Shown: positions 1 to 8,620, counted from the stretch's first letter. The stretch: 64,000 nucleotides of DNA from Amycolatopsis nivea (GCF_004522235.1 NZ_SDLT01000006.1:1-64000); one strand, 5' to 3'. A program made the numbers and translations. Notes: generated by a model from the sequence alone, not told the origin.

Positions 1-30
1 CAACTAACCACCCAGGTTCCGCAACACCCT

Positions 31-53
31 CTGAGGGAATCAGATTCCCTCAG
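31..53 (-). terminator. Hairpin downstream of the gentisate operon
   Basis: A 10-bp perfect inverted repeat (CTGAGGGAAT at 31-40, ATTCCCTCAG at 44-53) with a 3-nt loop lies about 50 nt beyond the stop of the minus-strand monooxygenase gene. There is no T-tract, which is common for actinobacterial terminators. It could also be an operator for a gene outside the window. The rest of 1-101 shows nothing coding. Confidence 0.5.
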
Positions 54-101
54 GGTTCCCCTCACGCACCGCTCACTCCGCCGTCGGCCGCTGGTGTTGG
101 G

Positions 102-1328
102 TTATCGGGTGGCAGTCAGATCGTCCGCTGTGGACAGCGGGACCGGCTCGAACATCGCTGGTTCGTCCTCGGGGAACAGGGCTGTCGGCCCGTAGAGCCA
201 GTCAGTGAACGCGTAATCGTCCGCCGCGCGGGCCCGCAGCAAAGTGTTGCGCCGCTCCCGCGCGACACCGTCCAGATGCCACAGGTTTCCCCAGGCCCGG
301 GCGGTCAGCACGACCCGGCGGCAATGTTCCGTCCGGACCGCCTCGTACGCGGCTAGTGCACTGTCCCAATCTCCCAGCCGCTTCATGTGCTCGGCCAGGA
401 CCCAGCCGTCCTCGATGGCCATGATCGCGCCTTGGGCCAGGTACTGCAGGGGCGGGTGCGCGGCGTCGCCGAGCAGGGCGAGGCGGCCGTCGACCCAGGT
501 GGAGATCGGGTTGCGGTCGTACATCCGCCACCATTTGTCCCGCCACATCCGCGGGATCCCGGCCTGCACCTCGTCGCAGGTGGCGGCGAAGGCGGCGTCC
601 AGCTCGTCCGGCGTGCCCCAGTCGTCGAGGCCCGCCACGGCCTTCGGAGACTCGAAAACGGCTACCTGATTGAGCAAATCACCACCGCGAAGTCCATAGT
701 GGACAAAGTGGCACCGTGGCCCGACGTACACCACGACCTCGGACAGATCGACTGGACGGCCGACCTCGGCGATCGGCACGGTGCCGCGATAAGCGACGTA
801 CGCGGACGAGACCGGCTGGTCGTCCGCGAAATGCTTCCGGGCGACGGAGTGCAGGCCGTCAGCGGCGATCACGACCGGCGCGGTGTGCACGGTGCCGTCG
901 TCGGTCACCGCGGTCGCGGGGTCCGGCGTGTACGAGACGATCCGTTGCTCGGTGAGGAGTTCGACGCCCGCGTCGCGGCAGGCGTCGAGGAACAGCCGGT
1001 GCAGGTCGCTGCGGTGGATGACCAGGTACGGGAAGCCGTAGCGGCGTTCGAGGTCGCGCAGGTCGAGTGCGGTCAGGTCGCGGCCGTCGACGGCGTCGCG
1101 CATGGCCATCCGGTCCGGGACGACGCCGCGCGCCTTCGCGGTGTCGAGCAGGCCGTAGGCGTCGAGGATCCGGGTGCAATTGGGGGCGAGCTGGATGCCG
1201 GCCCCGACCTCGCCGAATTCCTTCGCCTGCTCCAGGACCCGGACCCGCAGCCCGAGCCGGGACAGCGCGAACGCGGTGCTCAGCCCGCCGATCCCGCCGC
1301 CGACGACGAGCACGTCAGGGGTGTCCAT
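102..1328 (-). CDS. FAD-dependent aromatic hydroxylase, probable 3-hydroxybenzoate 6-monooxygenase
   Basis: A 408-residue class A flavin monooxygenase predicted to hydroxylate 3-hydroxybenzoate (or salicylate) to gentisate using NAD(P)H and O2 in the cytosol. The FAD-binding dinucleotide fold is at residues 7-20 (VVGGGIGGLSTAF), the DG motif near 156-158 (ADG) and the second FAD-binding GD motif at 287-291 (GDAAH). The length is normal for the family. The ATG at 1328 has a GAGGAGA ribosome site just upstream. It is the last gene of an operon that holds every later step of gentisate breakdown, 9 nt after the maleylpyruvate isomerase. That context favours 3-hydroxybenzoate 6-hydroxylase over other flavin hydroxylases; salicylate 5-hydroxylation remains possible. 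Confidence 0.85.
   Translation of the reverse strand: MDTPDVLVVGGGIGGLSTAFALSRLGLRVRVLEQAKEFGEVGAGIQLAPNCTRILDAYGLLDTAKARGVVPDRMAMRDAVDGRDLTALDLRDLERRYGFPYLVIHRSDLHRLFLDACRDAGVELLTEQRIVSYTPDPATAVTDDGTVHTAPVVIAADGLHSVARKHFADDQPVSSAYVAYRGTVPIAEVGRPVDLSEVVVYVGPRCHFVHYGLRGGDLLNQVAVFESPKAVAGLDDWGTPDELDAAFAATCDEVQAGIPRMWRDKWWRMYDRNPISTWVDGRLALLGDAAHPPLQYLAQGAIMAIEDGWVLAEHMKRLGDWDSALAAYEAVRTEHCRRVVLTARAWGNLWHLDGVARERRNTLLRARAADDYAFTDWLYGPTALFPEDEPAMFEPVPLSTADDLTATR
692..704. repeat. Dispersed palindrome GTCCANNNTGGAC, copy 1
   Basis: An exact copy of a 13-bp interrupted palindrome that recurs in this window at 14584, 25538, 35084 and 56728. It lies inside the hydroxylase gene, where it spells Val-His-Tyr-Gly on the coding strand. 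Near-copies occur at 123, 2174, 19376, 21212 and 37382. Confidence 0.45.
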
Positions 1329-1337
1329 GGGATCTCC

Positions 1338-1940
1338 TCACAACCAGGGGCCGAGGTCGGGGACCCCGGTCAGCGAATGCGGCCGCCCGGCCAGGTACGC
1401 CGCGACGTCGGGCAGCGGACCGTCCGGCAGCGCGTCGAGGCCGCGTTTGGCCTGGATTTCGGCGGCGAGCGCGGACAGGAACGCCTCCGGCAGGTCGGCG
1501 AACGCCAGTCCGGTGCCGAGGTCGACCGCGTGCACGCACACCTCGCGGGCCCGCAGCCACGGGATTTCGGTGGCGGGAACCGTCCGGCCCTGCGCGGTGA
1601 CGACCTCGGCCTGCCACTGCTCCGGAGTCAGCGCGGCCATCGCGGATTCCAGCGAGCGCGCCGAATCCCGCAGCCACGACGTGAGCTGGGCTTCGGACCG
1701 CTGTGAGCCCGCTTCGATATCGGCGTTCCGCTGGTCCGGCGAGGCGTACATCGGGATGCGCTCGCCGGTCCGCGCCCAGTGCACGAGGTTGCCGAGGGCG
1801 TCCGCGTTGGCCGCGACGTGCGCGGCGAGGTGCTTGCGGGACCAGCGGGGGAGCGCGCTCGATCCGGACAGGTCTTTCGCGTGGGTGAGGAAAAGCTCGG
1901 TCCCGAACGAGACCCAGTTCCGCGCGTCGCCGGGTGCCAT
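1338..1940 (-). CDS. Mycothiol-dependent maleylpyruvate isomerase
   Basis: A 200-residue protein of the DinB-like/MDMPI fold. The family isomerises maleylpyruvate to fumarylpyruvate with mycothiol as cofactor, between the gentisate dioxygenase and fumarylpyruvate hydrolase steps. The N-terminal helical domain includes the WSRKHLAAHVAANADALGNL segment (residues 33-52), which carries the usual metal/thiol-site histidines, and the HWARTGERIPMYAS segment (54-67) typical of the group. I chose the ATG at 1940, which overlaps the stop of the preceding hydrolase gene (ATGA); the open frame continues upstream only as antisense-like Arg-rich sequence. Mycothiol dependence is itself evidence for an actinobacterial host. 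Confidence in the family is high; cofactor use is inferred. Confidence 0.85.
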   Translation of the reverse strand: MAPGDARNWVSFGTELFLTHAKDLSGSSALPRWSRKHLAAHVAANADALGNLVHWARTGERIPMYASPDQRNADIEAGSQRSEAQLTSWLRDSARSLESAMAALTPEQWQAEVVTAQGRTVPATEIPWLRAREVCVHAVDLGTGLAFADLPEAFLSALAAEIQAKRGLDALPDGPLPDVAAYLAGRPHSLTGVPDLGPWL

Positions 1941-2770
1941 CAGGATTCCTTCACGATCTGGTTCACGCACGCGCCGATCCCGGCGACCTCGGTGACGACG
2001 GTTTCGCCGCCGGTCAGGTAGATCTTCGGATCGCGGGCGTGGCCGACCCCGGCGGGCGTGCCGGTCGCGATCAGGTCGCCGGGGTTGAGCTGGACGATCG
2101 TGGAGATGTACTGCACCAGGTGCACCGGGTCGAACAGCAGCGTGCCGGTGTCGTCCTGCTGCATGACGCGACCGTCCACTGTGGTCTTCACCTCGAGCGC
2201 GGGCCGGACGCCGCCGACCTCGTCCGGCGTGACGACGTACGGGCCGACCGGCGTCGAGGACTGCCAGATCTTGCCCTGCGTCCACTCGATGGTGCGGAAC
2301 TGCCAGTCGCGGACCGAGACGTCGTTCATGACGGTGAACCCGGCGATCGCCGCCGCGGCCTCGTCCTCGCTCGCGCGCCGCACGGTCCTGCCGACCACGA
2401 CGACGAGTTCGACCTCCCAGTCGAGCGCGTCGGTCTCGGGCGGCTTGACGATCGGGTCGGCCGGGCCGGTCAGGGTGTCGGCGAACTTGGGGAACAGCGT
2501 CGGGTACGCGGGCAGCTCACGGCCCATTTCCTTGATGTGGTTGGTGTAGTTGTGCCCGACGCAGACCACTTTGGACGGACGCGGCACGACCGGGGCGAGG
2601 TCCGCGCCCTCGGCGGGCCAGGTCCGGCCGGTCGCCTGGGCGGCGTGCGCTTCCCAGCCGTCCTGGGCGAAAAGCGCGCCGAGATCGGGGGAGCCGAGGT
2701 CGACCAGGACGTCTCCGTCGAGGCGGACGGCGCGCGTGCCGCCGTCGACGCGGAGGGTGGCGAGTTTCAT
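1940..2770 (-). CDS. Fumarylpyruvate hydrolase (FAH family)
   Basis: A 276-residue fumarylacetoacetate-hydrolase-fold enzyme predicted to cleave fumarylpyruvate to fumarate and pyruvate, the last gentisate-pathway step. The catalytic domain starts near residue 68 (VVCVGHNYTNHIKEMG). The metal-binding acidic cluster is visible as DWEVELVVVVG, followed by NDVSVRDWQ, the usual signature of this fold. The short N-terminal domain matches family members of about 280 residues. The start ATG at 2770 overlaps the stop of gentisate dioxygenase by four bases, and its own stop overlaps the isomerase start, so the three genes are translationally coupled. Other FAH enzymes (acylpyruvate hydrolase, 2-hydroxyhepta-dienedioate hydratase) share the fold; neighbours decide the assignment. 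Confidence 0.85.
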   Translation of the reverse strand: MKLATLRVDGGTRAVRLDGDVLVDLGSPDLGALFAQDGWEAHAAQATGRTWPAEGADLAPVVPRPSKVVCVGHNYTNHIKEMGRELPAYPTLFPKFADTLTGPADPIVKPPETDALDWEVELVVVVGRTVRRASEDEAAAAIAGFTVMNDVSVRDWQFRTIEWTQGKIWQSSTPVGPYVVTPDEVGGVRPALEVKTTVDGRVMQQDDTGTLLFDPVHLVQYISTIVQLNPGDLIATGTPAGVGHARDPKIYLTGGETVVTEVAGIGACVNQIVKES

Positions 2771-3909
2771 CGGAGGGTCTCCTGACGGTCGAGGTGGAGC
2801 GCCTCGAAGACGGGCGCGTCCGAGAAACGGAACAGATCAAGGGCGCCGGAGTCGGAATCGGTGGTACCGGCCTCCGACTTCACCGAGAACGGCTGCCACG
2901 ACGGGACGACGAACAGGTCCCCGCGCGAAACCGCCCACGATGTGTCGCCGACGGTCACCGTGCCGGAGCCGTCGAACACCTGGCAGACCGACGAGCCGGT
3001 CTCGCGCACGGGTGCGGTCCCGGTGCCTCGGGCCACGCGGTGGAACTCGGCGCGGATGGTCGGCAGGACGTCGGAACCGTTGTGCGGGTTGGAAAACCGC
3101 ACCGCCGCGTGACCCGGCTCGACCGTTCCGCCGTAGCCCTCTTTCTCCAGTTGCAGCTGGTCCCGCAGGGCGGCGTCGGTGTGCTCCCACTTGTACGCCA
3201 GCAACGGCGAACCCGGCGCGACAGAGCCGACGGACAGCGGCCGCAGGCCCGGGTGCGCCCACAGCCGTTCGGAACGGGACCGCTCGGGGGTGATCCGCTC
3301 GTCGTCGCTGATCGCTTCGCGGCCGAACTCGAAGAACTGCGCGTCGATGCCGTACTGGAACGGGATGTCGAGGCCGTCGAGCCAGGCCATCGGCTCGCGG
3401 GTGGCGTTGTGGTGCGCGTGCCAGTTCCAGCCCGCCTGCGGAAGGAAATCGCCTCGGCGCATCGGAACCGCGTCGCCGCCGACGACGGTCCACACGCCCG
3501 AGCCCTCGACGACGAACCGGAACGCGTTCTGCGTGTGCCGGTGCTCGGGCGCGTCCTCGCCGGGCATCAGGTACTGGATGGCCGCCCACAGCGTCGGAGT
3601 CGCGAACGGACGGCCGCCGAGGCCGGGGTTGGCGAGCGCGATCGCGCGCCGTTCGCCGCCGCGCCCGACCGGCACCATCTCGCCCGCCTGCTCGGCGAGC
3701 CGGAGCAGGTTCGCCCACTGCCACCGGTGCGGCACGGCCCGCGAGCGCGGGTGCGCGGGCATCAGGTCGCCGATCTCCGTCCACAACGGAACGAGCAGCT
3801 CCTGTTCGAAGCCGCGGTAGAGGTCCCGCAGCGCGGGCGTGACCGCGGGCTGGTCCGGTGCGTCGACCGCGGCGAGCTGAACGGGAGTTCGCGCTGGAGT
3901 GCTGGTCAT
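2767..3909 (-). CDS. Gentisate 1,2-dioxygenase
   Basis: A 380-residue bicupin Fe(II) dioxygenase that opens the ring of gentisate to maleylpyruvate. The N-terminal cupin carries the probable metal ligands His123 and His125 (PEHRHTQNAF) and the later WNWHAHHN (His164/166). The second cupin spans roughly 285-345 (VFDGSGTVTVG through VPSWQPF). The length is typical. I used the ATG at 3909; the open frame continues to 4260 but that part is antisense to the IclR gene and lacks protein-like composition. It is the first gene of the four-gene operon, read away from the IclR gene across a 66-bp spacer that holds two TGCGGAAA repeats. Salicylate and 1-hydroxy-2-naphthoate dioxygenases are relatives, but the rest of the operon fits gentisate. 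Confidence 0.9.
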   Translation of the reverse strand: MTSTPARTPVQLAAVDAPDQPAVTPALRDLYRGFEQELLVPLWTEIGDLMPAHPRSRAVPHRWQWANLLRLAEQAGEMVPVGRGGERRAIALANPGLGGRPFATPTLWAAIQYLMPGEDAPEHRHTQNAFRFVVEGSGVWTVVGGDAVPMRRGDFLPQAGWNWHAHHNATREPMAWLDGLDIPFQYGIDAQFFEFGREAISDDERITPERSRSERLWAHPGLRPLSVGSVAPGSPLLAYKWEHTDAALRDQLQLEKEGYGGTVEPGHAAVRFSNPHNGSDVLPTIRAEFHRVARGTGTAPVRETGSSVCQVFDGSGTVTVGDTSWAVSRGDLFVVPSWQPFSVKSEAGTTDSDSGALDLFRFSDAPVFEALHLDRQETLR

Positions 3910-3935
3910 GGGGTTATGGTGGGCGCGTCCCGGTC

Positions 3936-3965
3936 TGCGGAAAACGGGATTCTGGTGTGCGGAAA
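3936..3965. promoter_or_regulatory. Direct repeat TGCGGAAA in the divergent gentisate/IclR spacer
   Basis: Two exact copies of TGCGGAAA (3936-3943 and 3958-3965) start 22 bp apart, about two helical turns, in the 66-bp space between the divergently read dioxygenase and IclR genes. This placement suits binding of the IclR dimer or tetramer at a shared control region. This is inferred from position only. Confidence 0.35.
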
Positions 3966-3975
3966 GGCAGCCCCG

Positions 3976-4734
3976 ATGGACAAACGGTTCAAAGCACCGC
4001 CGCCGTACGCGGTGGCGAGCGTCGACAACGCCCTGCGGATCGCGGCGATGCTGCAGCTCGAAGGCCCGTTGACGGTGTCCGAAGTGGCCGAGCGGATCGG
4101 CGTCGCGCCCTCGACCGCGCACCGGCTGCTGGCGATGCTGGTCTACCGCGATTTCGCCGTTCAGGACGCCAACCGCGCCTACCGGGTCGGCCCGGTCCTG
4201 GAGCTGGCCGCGCACTCGCAGTCGGCCGCGTCGAAGCTGCGCGCGGCGGCGCTTCCGCACCTGCGGCGGCTGGTGGACCTGCTGGACGAGTCGGTGAACC
4301 TGACCGTCCGGACCGGGGACACGGCCCGGTTCATCGCGAGCGTCGAATGCTCGCAGGCACTGCGGGTAGGTTCACGCGAAGGGATGGTTTTCCCGGTGCA
4401 TCAGACGACGGCCGGTCTGCTGCTGCTCGCCGAGCTGCCGCCGGACCAGGTGGAGGAGCTCTACGCGGTCGACAAGCCTGGCGAGCGGCCGGACCCGGCG
4501 GAATTGCGGGCTGACCTGGCGCGTGTGCGGCGCAGCGGGTTCGCGCTGAACCAGGGCCGGTCGGAACGGGGAGTGGTCGCGGTCGGCGTGCCGGTGCACG
4601 GAGCGGACGGGGTGGTCGCCGCCGGGCTGTCGGTGTCGATGCCGAGCGTGCGGTACCGGAAGGACCAGCTGCCGACGCTGGTGGCGGCACTGCGCACGAC
4701 CGCAGCGGCGCTGGAGGCGGACCTGCGCGGTTAA
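3976..4734 (+). CDS. IclR-family regulator of the gentisate operon
   Basis: A 252-residue IclR transcription factor. The N-terminal winged helix-turn-helix covers about residues 12-75 (LTVSEVAERIGVAPSTAHRL, 32-51, is the recognition region). The C-terminal effector domain follows, with the usual hinge at MVFPVHQTTAGLLLL and the C-terminal SERGVVAVGVPV block. The ATG at 3976 follows a GGAAAGGCAG stretch. It is divergent from the gentisate operon, the standard arrangement for a pathway-specific regulator sensing gentisate or 3-hydroxybenzoate. The stop codon overlaps that of the convergent small gene at 4731-4734 within TTAA, so no terminator separates them. Whether it activates or represses cannot be told from the sequence. 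Confidence 0.85.
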   Translation: MDKRFKAPPPYAVASVDNALRIAAMLQLEGPLTVSEVAERIGVAPSTAHRLLAMLVYRDFAVQDANRAYRVGPVLELAAHSQSAASKLRAAALPHLRRLVDLLDESVNLTVRTGDTARFIASVECSQALRVGSREGMVFPVHQTTAGLLLLAELPPDQVEELYAVDKPGERPDPAELRADLARVRRSGFALNQGRSERGVVAVGVPVHGADGVVAAGLSVSMPSVRYRKDQLPTLVAALRTTAAALEADLRG

Positions 4735-5114
4735 CGCGCGTCTTCTCCGGCGAGTGCCGCCGCGAAAGCCGCGTGCACGTTGAGGAATTGCTGCACCGGC
4801 AGCTCTGCCGCGACCCCGGGACGCTGCGGGGCCAGCTGTTTCGCCGCCCAATCGCCCCACCGCACGTGTGCTTCCTCGACGCTCAAGTGCGCTGCTTCGG
4901 CGGCATGGCGAGCGTTCACGCCGTCCAGGATCGCCTGGTGCATCAGGGCGGGCGTCGAGCGTTGTTCCCACGCGCGCAAGGACGCCATCGAGGAAAGCCG
5001 GTGCAGCGTCGAGGAAACCGTCGGCGGTGCGGACCGGGGTAGCGGAAACCCGCGTTCGAGAGGTCCTCGCCGCGGTGCCGTGCCGTCTGCGCTGTCAGTG
5101 ATCAAGCTCGTCAT
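4731..5114 (-). CDS. Hypothetical protein, third gene of transporter operon
   Basis: A 127-residue soluble protein that I do not recognise. It is supported as a real gene by a good ribosome site (GGAGGGA, 6 nt before the ATG at 5114), by its 20-bp overlap with the end of the AI-2E-family gene, and by its stop abutting the IclR stop. The first 45 residues are Pro/Arg-rich and probably disordered. Residues 45-127 look like a small helical domain (SVEEAHVRWGDWAAKQLA; QQFLNVHAAFAAAL). No membrane segment, signal peptide or metal motif is visible. It probably belongs to the same transcript as the MFS and AI-2E-family genes. Confidence 0.55.
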   Translation of the reverse strand: MTSLITDSADGTAPRRGPLERGFPLPRSAPPTVSSTLHRLSSMASLRAWEQRSTPALMHQAILDGVNARHAAEAAHLSVEEAHVRWGDWAAKQLAPQRPGVAAELPVQQFLNVHAAFAAALAGEDAR

Positions 5115-6312
5115 CAGAGTCCCTCCGACGTGCGGTTACCCGCCTCCGCACGGCCGAAACCCTTGATCGTCCGGTCGTGCGCGCGTTGGCCGGCTGCAGC
5201 GGGTCGATGCCGACCGGGTCCAGATGCGGGTCGCGCAGCAGGGACCCGAACGCGGCCTTGGCGACGGCGAGGATCGGCACCGCGAGCAGGGCCCCGACGA
5301 TCCCGGCGACCTCGAGGCCGAGCGCGATGCCCAGCACCACGGCCAGCGGGTGCAGCCGGACCGCGCGGCCGAGCAGGAAGGGCTGCAGGACATGGCTTTC
5401 GAGCTGCATCACCGCGACGACGATCGCGAGCACGATGCCCGCCGCGACGAATCCGTTGGCGACCAGGGCGATCAGCACGGCGACCGCGCCGGTCACCACC
5501 GCCCCGATGATCGGCACGAACGCGCCGATGAAGATCAGCGCCGCCAGCGGCACCGCGAGCGGGACGCCGACCAGCCAGATGCCGACGCCGATGCAGACCG
5601 CGTCCACGCAGGCCACCGCGACGGTCGCGCGCACGTAGCTGACCAGCGAGGCGAACCCGCGGCGGCCGGCGACGTCGATTTCGTCGCGAAGGGAGACCGG
5701 CACGATCCGCAGCAGGAAGCGCCACACCTGATTGCCGCTGTACAGGAAGAAAACGAGCACGAACAGCGTCAGCAGCATCTCGGTCAGCACGCCGCCGACG
5801 GTCGCCGCGGTGGAGAGCACCCGGCCGGTGAGTTCGGCGGTGTTGCCCTGGATCGCGCTGACCGCCTTGTCGAGCAGTTGCTGCACCTGCGGCAGGTGCA
5901 ACGGACCGTGCTGGAGCCAGTTGTTGATGCGCGCCAGACTGGCTCCGACCTGGTCGCCCAGCTGCGGAAGGCTCGCGGTGACCGTGGTGATCACCAGCGC
6001 GAGAACCCCGCCGAGGACGGCGAGCCCGACGACGATCGCGACGAGCGTCGCCAGCGCGCGCGGCACGTGCCAGCGCACCAGCCGCTCCACCAGCGGCGCG
6101 AACAATGCCGACAGGAGCAGCGCGATCCCGATCGGGACGGTGACCTGCGCGAGGTAGCCGAGCGTCCACGCGATGACCCCGAGCATGGTCAGGACGACCA
6201 GGAACCGCCAGCTGGCCGCCGCCGCGACCCGGAGCGACCACGGCACCGCGTCGGCGGCGTCCCGGCGTCGATGGCGGTTCGCGCCCGCGATCTTGCGCGC
6301 CGGGGCGTTCAT
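5095..6312 (-). CDS. AI-2E family transporter (PerM-like permease)
   Basis: A 405-residue polytopic membrane protein of the AI-2 exporter-like (PerM/YdiK) superfamily. After a basic cytoplasmic head (residues 1-35) come hydrophobic segments near 33-75, the helical amphipathic region containing VQQLLDKAVSAIQGNT, and a C-terminal block of about five membrane spans ending with AVPILAVAKAAFGSLLRDPH, the usual family tail. A basic, probably cytoplasmic, 50-residue tail follows. The family includes putative autoinducer-2 exporters and Na+/H+ antiporters, and the substrate is not predictable. The start overlaps the MFS stop by four bases (ATGA), so the two transporters are co-translated. Confidence 0.8.
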   Translation of the reverse strand: MNAPARKIAGANRHRRRDAADAVPWSLRVAAAASWRFLVVLTMLGVIAWTLGYLAQVTVPIGIALLLSALFAPLVERLVRWHVPRALATLVAIVVGLAVLGGVLALVITTVTASLPQLGDQVGASLARINNWLQHGPLHLPQVQQLLDKAVSAIQGNTAELTGRVLSTAATVGGVLTEMLLTLFVLVFFLYSGNQVWRFLLRIVPVSLRDEIDVAGRRGFASLVSYVRATVAVACVDAVCIGVGIWLVGVPLAVPLAALIFIGAFVPIIGAVVTGAVAVLIALVANGFVAAGIVLAIVVAVMQLESHVLQPFLLGRAVRLHPLAVVLGIALGLEVAGIVGALLAVPILAVAKAAFGSLLRDPHLDPVGIDPLQPANARTTGRSRVSAVRRRVTARRRDSDDELDH

Positions 6313-7739
6313 CCCGTCGCCGCCTTGGCCGACAACGGCTGGGCGATCGATTCGAGCGAGCGCCGTTCAGCCCGGATCCCCAGCGCCGCCTCGGCAAGGC
6401 CGCCCGCGATCATCATGCCCGCGCCCAGGTAGTAGCCGAAAGCGACGTTTCCCACGACGCCGGTTTCGACCAGGCTGCCGAACAACACCGGCCCGATGAT
6501 CCCGCCGAGGCCGGTGCCGACGGAGTAGAAGATCGCGATCGCCAGCGCACGCACTTCGAGCGGGAAGATCTCCGACACCGTGAGGTACGCGGAGCTGGCT
6601 CCGGCCGAAGCCAGGAAGAACACCGCGCACCAGGCGATCGTCAGGGTGACCGCGGAGAGCACTCCGGCTTGGAACAGCAGCCCGGTCCCGACCAGCAGCA
6701 CGCCGGAGCCGAGGTAGCTGGTGACGATCATCGGACGGCGGCCGATCGAGTCGAAGAACCGGGCGAGCACCAGCGGGCCGACGAAACTGCCCGCCGCGAG
6801 CGGCACCAGGTAGAGCCCGACGGATCCGCTGGAAACGCCGAAGAACCGGCTCAGTACCAGGCCTTGGGTGAAGTAGACGGCGTTGTACAGGAACGCCTGC
6901 CCGACGAAGAGGGCGAGCCCGAGCAACGTCCGTCTCGGGTAGCTGCGCACGAGTGTCACCGCGACCTCGGTCAGGCTGGTTCGGGTGCGTTTCTCGACCT
7001 CGATGGTGTCGTCGACCGGTTCGAGCCGTTCGCCGGTCGTTTTCTGGACGCGGTCTTCAATGCCGGTGACAACGTGGTCGGCCTCCTCGGCACGGCCGTG
7101 CGTGAACAACCAGCGCGGACTTTCCGGGACGGTGCGACGGACAATCAGGATGAACAGGCCGAGCACCGCACCCAGCCCGAACGCCAGCCGCCAGCCGAGC
7201 CACGCCGGGATCAGGCCGACGTCGAGCAGCACCAGGCTGAGCGCCGCACCGCCGGCCGCGCCGAACCAGTAGGAGCCGTTGACCGCGAGGCTCACCGTGG
7301 CGCGCCAGCGGGCGGGCACGAGTTCGTCGATCGCGGAGTTGATCGCCGCGTACTCGCCGCCGATGCCCGCGCCGGTCAGGAACCGCATGAGGAAGAACCA
7401 CCATGGGGCGAAGGAAAACGCGGTCAGGACGGTGGCGAGGAGGTAGAGGCCGAGGGTCAGCAGGAACAGGCGTTTCCGGCCCCAGCGGTCGGTGAGATAC
7501 CCGAAAACCAGCGAACCGCAGACCGCGCCGGTGACGTAGCACGAGGTCGCGAGCCCGACCTGGGTCTCGGACAGCACGAGCCCGCTGCCGGGTTCGGTCA
7601 GCCGGTCGGACAGCGCGCTGACGATGGTCACCTCGAGCCCGTCGAGGATCCACACCGTGCCCAGCCCGACGAGCATCAGCCAATGCCACGACGACCAAGG
7701 CAGCCGGTCCATCCTCGCCGGCACATCGGTTCGCACCAC
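6309..7739 (-). CDS. MFS transporter, sugar/aromatic-acid porter type
   Basis: A twelve-helix major facilitator. It shows the loop 2-3 signature GYLTDRWGRKR, the loop 8-9 repeat RFFDSIGRRP and the mid-protein PESPRWLFTHGR motif of the sugar-porter and aromatic-acid:H+ symporter groups. It probably imports a small organic acid or polyol by proton symport. Position near the gentisate genes makes an aromatic acid possible, but it is a separate transcript and convergent to the IclR gene. The frame is open from 7841. I favour the GTG at 7739, which has a GCGAGG site 8 nt upstream and gives a short N-terminus before MDRLPWSSWHWLM; starts at 7778 or 7841 would overlap or abut the upstream gene. Confidence 0.8.
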   Translation of the reverse strand: MVRTDVPARMDRLPWSSWHWLMLVGLGTVWILDGLEVTIVSALSDRLTEPGSGLVLSETQVGLATSCYVTGAVCGSLVFGYLTDRWGRKRLFLLTLGLYLLATVLTAFSFAPWWFFLMRFLTGAGIGGEYAAINSAIDELVPARWRATVSLAVNGSYWFGAAGGAALSLVLLDVGLIPAWLGWRLAFGLGAVLGLFILIVRRTVPESPRWLFTHGRAEEADHVVTGIEDRVQKTTGERLEPVDDTIEVEKRTRTSLTEVAVTLVRSYPRRTLLGLALFVGQAFLYNAVYFTQGLVLSRFFGVSSGSVGLYLVPLAAGSFVGPLVLARFFDSIGRRPMIVTSYLGSGVLLVGTGLLFQAGVLSAVTLTIAWCAVFFLASAGASSAYLTVSEIFPLEVRALAIAIFYSVGTGLGGIIGPVLFGSLVETGVVGNVAFGYYLGAGMMIAGGLAEAALGIRAERRSLESIAQPLSAKAATG

Positions 7740-7807
7740 GTCGATCACCTCGCGGCGCGAATTCCCGGCGGAGATCACTCGCAAACCGCTCGGCGGAGAC
7801 GGGCCGA

Positions 7808-8341
7808 TCAGCCGACCTGCGCGGCGATCGTCCGAGCGCACTCCAGCGACTCGGTACGCGTGGTGTCCACCTCCAGGTCATAGACCATGCCCCGGTGGAC
7901 TACCTCAGCCTGGGCGGCCGCCATGCCGATGACCCGATCGCCTCGGGCGACTTCACGACCCGCGGCGACCGCGCTGTCGCAGCGGACGCCGACCCACAGC
8001 ACCCGCAAGCCGCCCAACGCCTTCTGCCACCGGTTTCGCGACTCCGTTCCGCCGAGGAACACCTCGTCGACGATGACCCTGGCACCCGCGCGAGCCATCG
8101 CGGCGACCCCCTCGATCCATGCTGCTTCGAGCGCGCGGAACTCCGGCCCGACGAGCACCTGGCCGTCCGGAGCGAACTCGATCCCGGCGTTCGAAGCCCG
8201 CATGGCCGCGGGCATCGCCTGAACTAGTGTGTCCGTCCCCAAGGCCAGCCACGGATCCGGCAGAACCGCCTGCAGGCACCGAGCGATCCCGGACTTCCCC
8301 GAGCTGGAACCGCCGTTGAGCATGATCACGTTAGTCGTCAC
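7808..8341 (-). CDS. Chloramphenicol-phosphotransferase-like P-loop kinase
   Basis: About 177 residues, with a Walker A motif [14 protein letters not shown] right at the N-terminus and the acidic [11 protein letters not shown] segment near the middle. It resembles chloramphenicol 3-O-phosphotransferase (CPT) proteins, which phosphorylate the 3-hydroxyl of chloramphenicol using ATP. Many actinomycete members have no demonstrated substrate, so resistance is only one possibility. I place the start at the GTG at 8341, giving the usual distance to the P-loop; the frame stays open to 8368. No clear ribosome site is present, so a leaderless transcript is possible. It is monocistronic or read with the MFS gene downstream. 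Confidence 0.75.
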   Translation of the reverse strand: MTTNVIMLNGGSSSGKSGIARCLQAVLPDPWLALGTDTLVQAMPAAMRASNAGIEFAPDGQVLVGPEFRALEAAWIEGVAAMARAGARVIVDEVFLGGTESRNRWQKALGGLRVLWVGVRCDSAVAAGREVARGDRVIGMAAAQAEVVHRGMVYDLEVDTTRTESLECARTIAAQVG

Positions 8342-8398
8342 CACGGCACAGTAGAGACACCGCAGCAACGCTAGAAACGAATTTCCCCGAACGCCGCA

Positions 8399-8620
8399 CT
8401 ACAACCAATCGACAGCGCGCAGCACGAAGAACGCGGCCACCACCAGCACGAGAATCGCCACGATGGCAAGCCACCGGGCGGGCAGCTTGCGCGACGGCAT
8501 CGGCTGCGGATGCGAAAGCCCCGAAGTCTGCCCGGCGTCGGGCGGGGTGTCGCCGGGCGGTACGGAACCGCCCGGTTCGAGACCCGGCACGTCGTCCGGT
8601 TCGGGCCCGGGTGCGGTCAT
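8399..8620 (-). CDS. Small single-pass membrane protein (DUF6480-like)
   Basis: A 73-residue protein with an acidic, Pro/Gly-rich N-terminal half (APGPEPDDVPGLEPGG, PPGDTPPDAGQTSG) and one C-terminal hydrophobic helix (LAIVAILVLVVAAFFVL, residues 51-67). This pattern matches the short actinobacterial family I know as DUF6480; the assignment is from memory of the sequence pattern. The protein is likely a tail-anchored inner-membrane peptide, and no function is known. The longer open frame upstream of the ATG at 8620 is antisense-like. It lies downstream of the hairpin that ends the CoA-ester operon, so it probably has its own promoter between 8621 and 8668. Confidence 0.75.
   Translation of the reverse strand: MTAPGPEPDDVPGLEPGGSVPPGDTPPDAGQTSGLSHPQPMPSRKLPARWLAIVAILVLVVAAFFVLRAVDWL

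Noticed and set aside
7808-8341. Calling the CPT-like gene a chloramphenicol resistance gene
   Set aside because: Only fold-level similarity is visible; many such proteins have other or unknown substrates.
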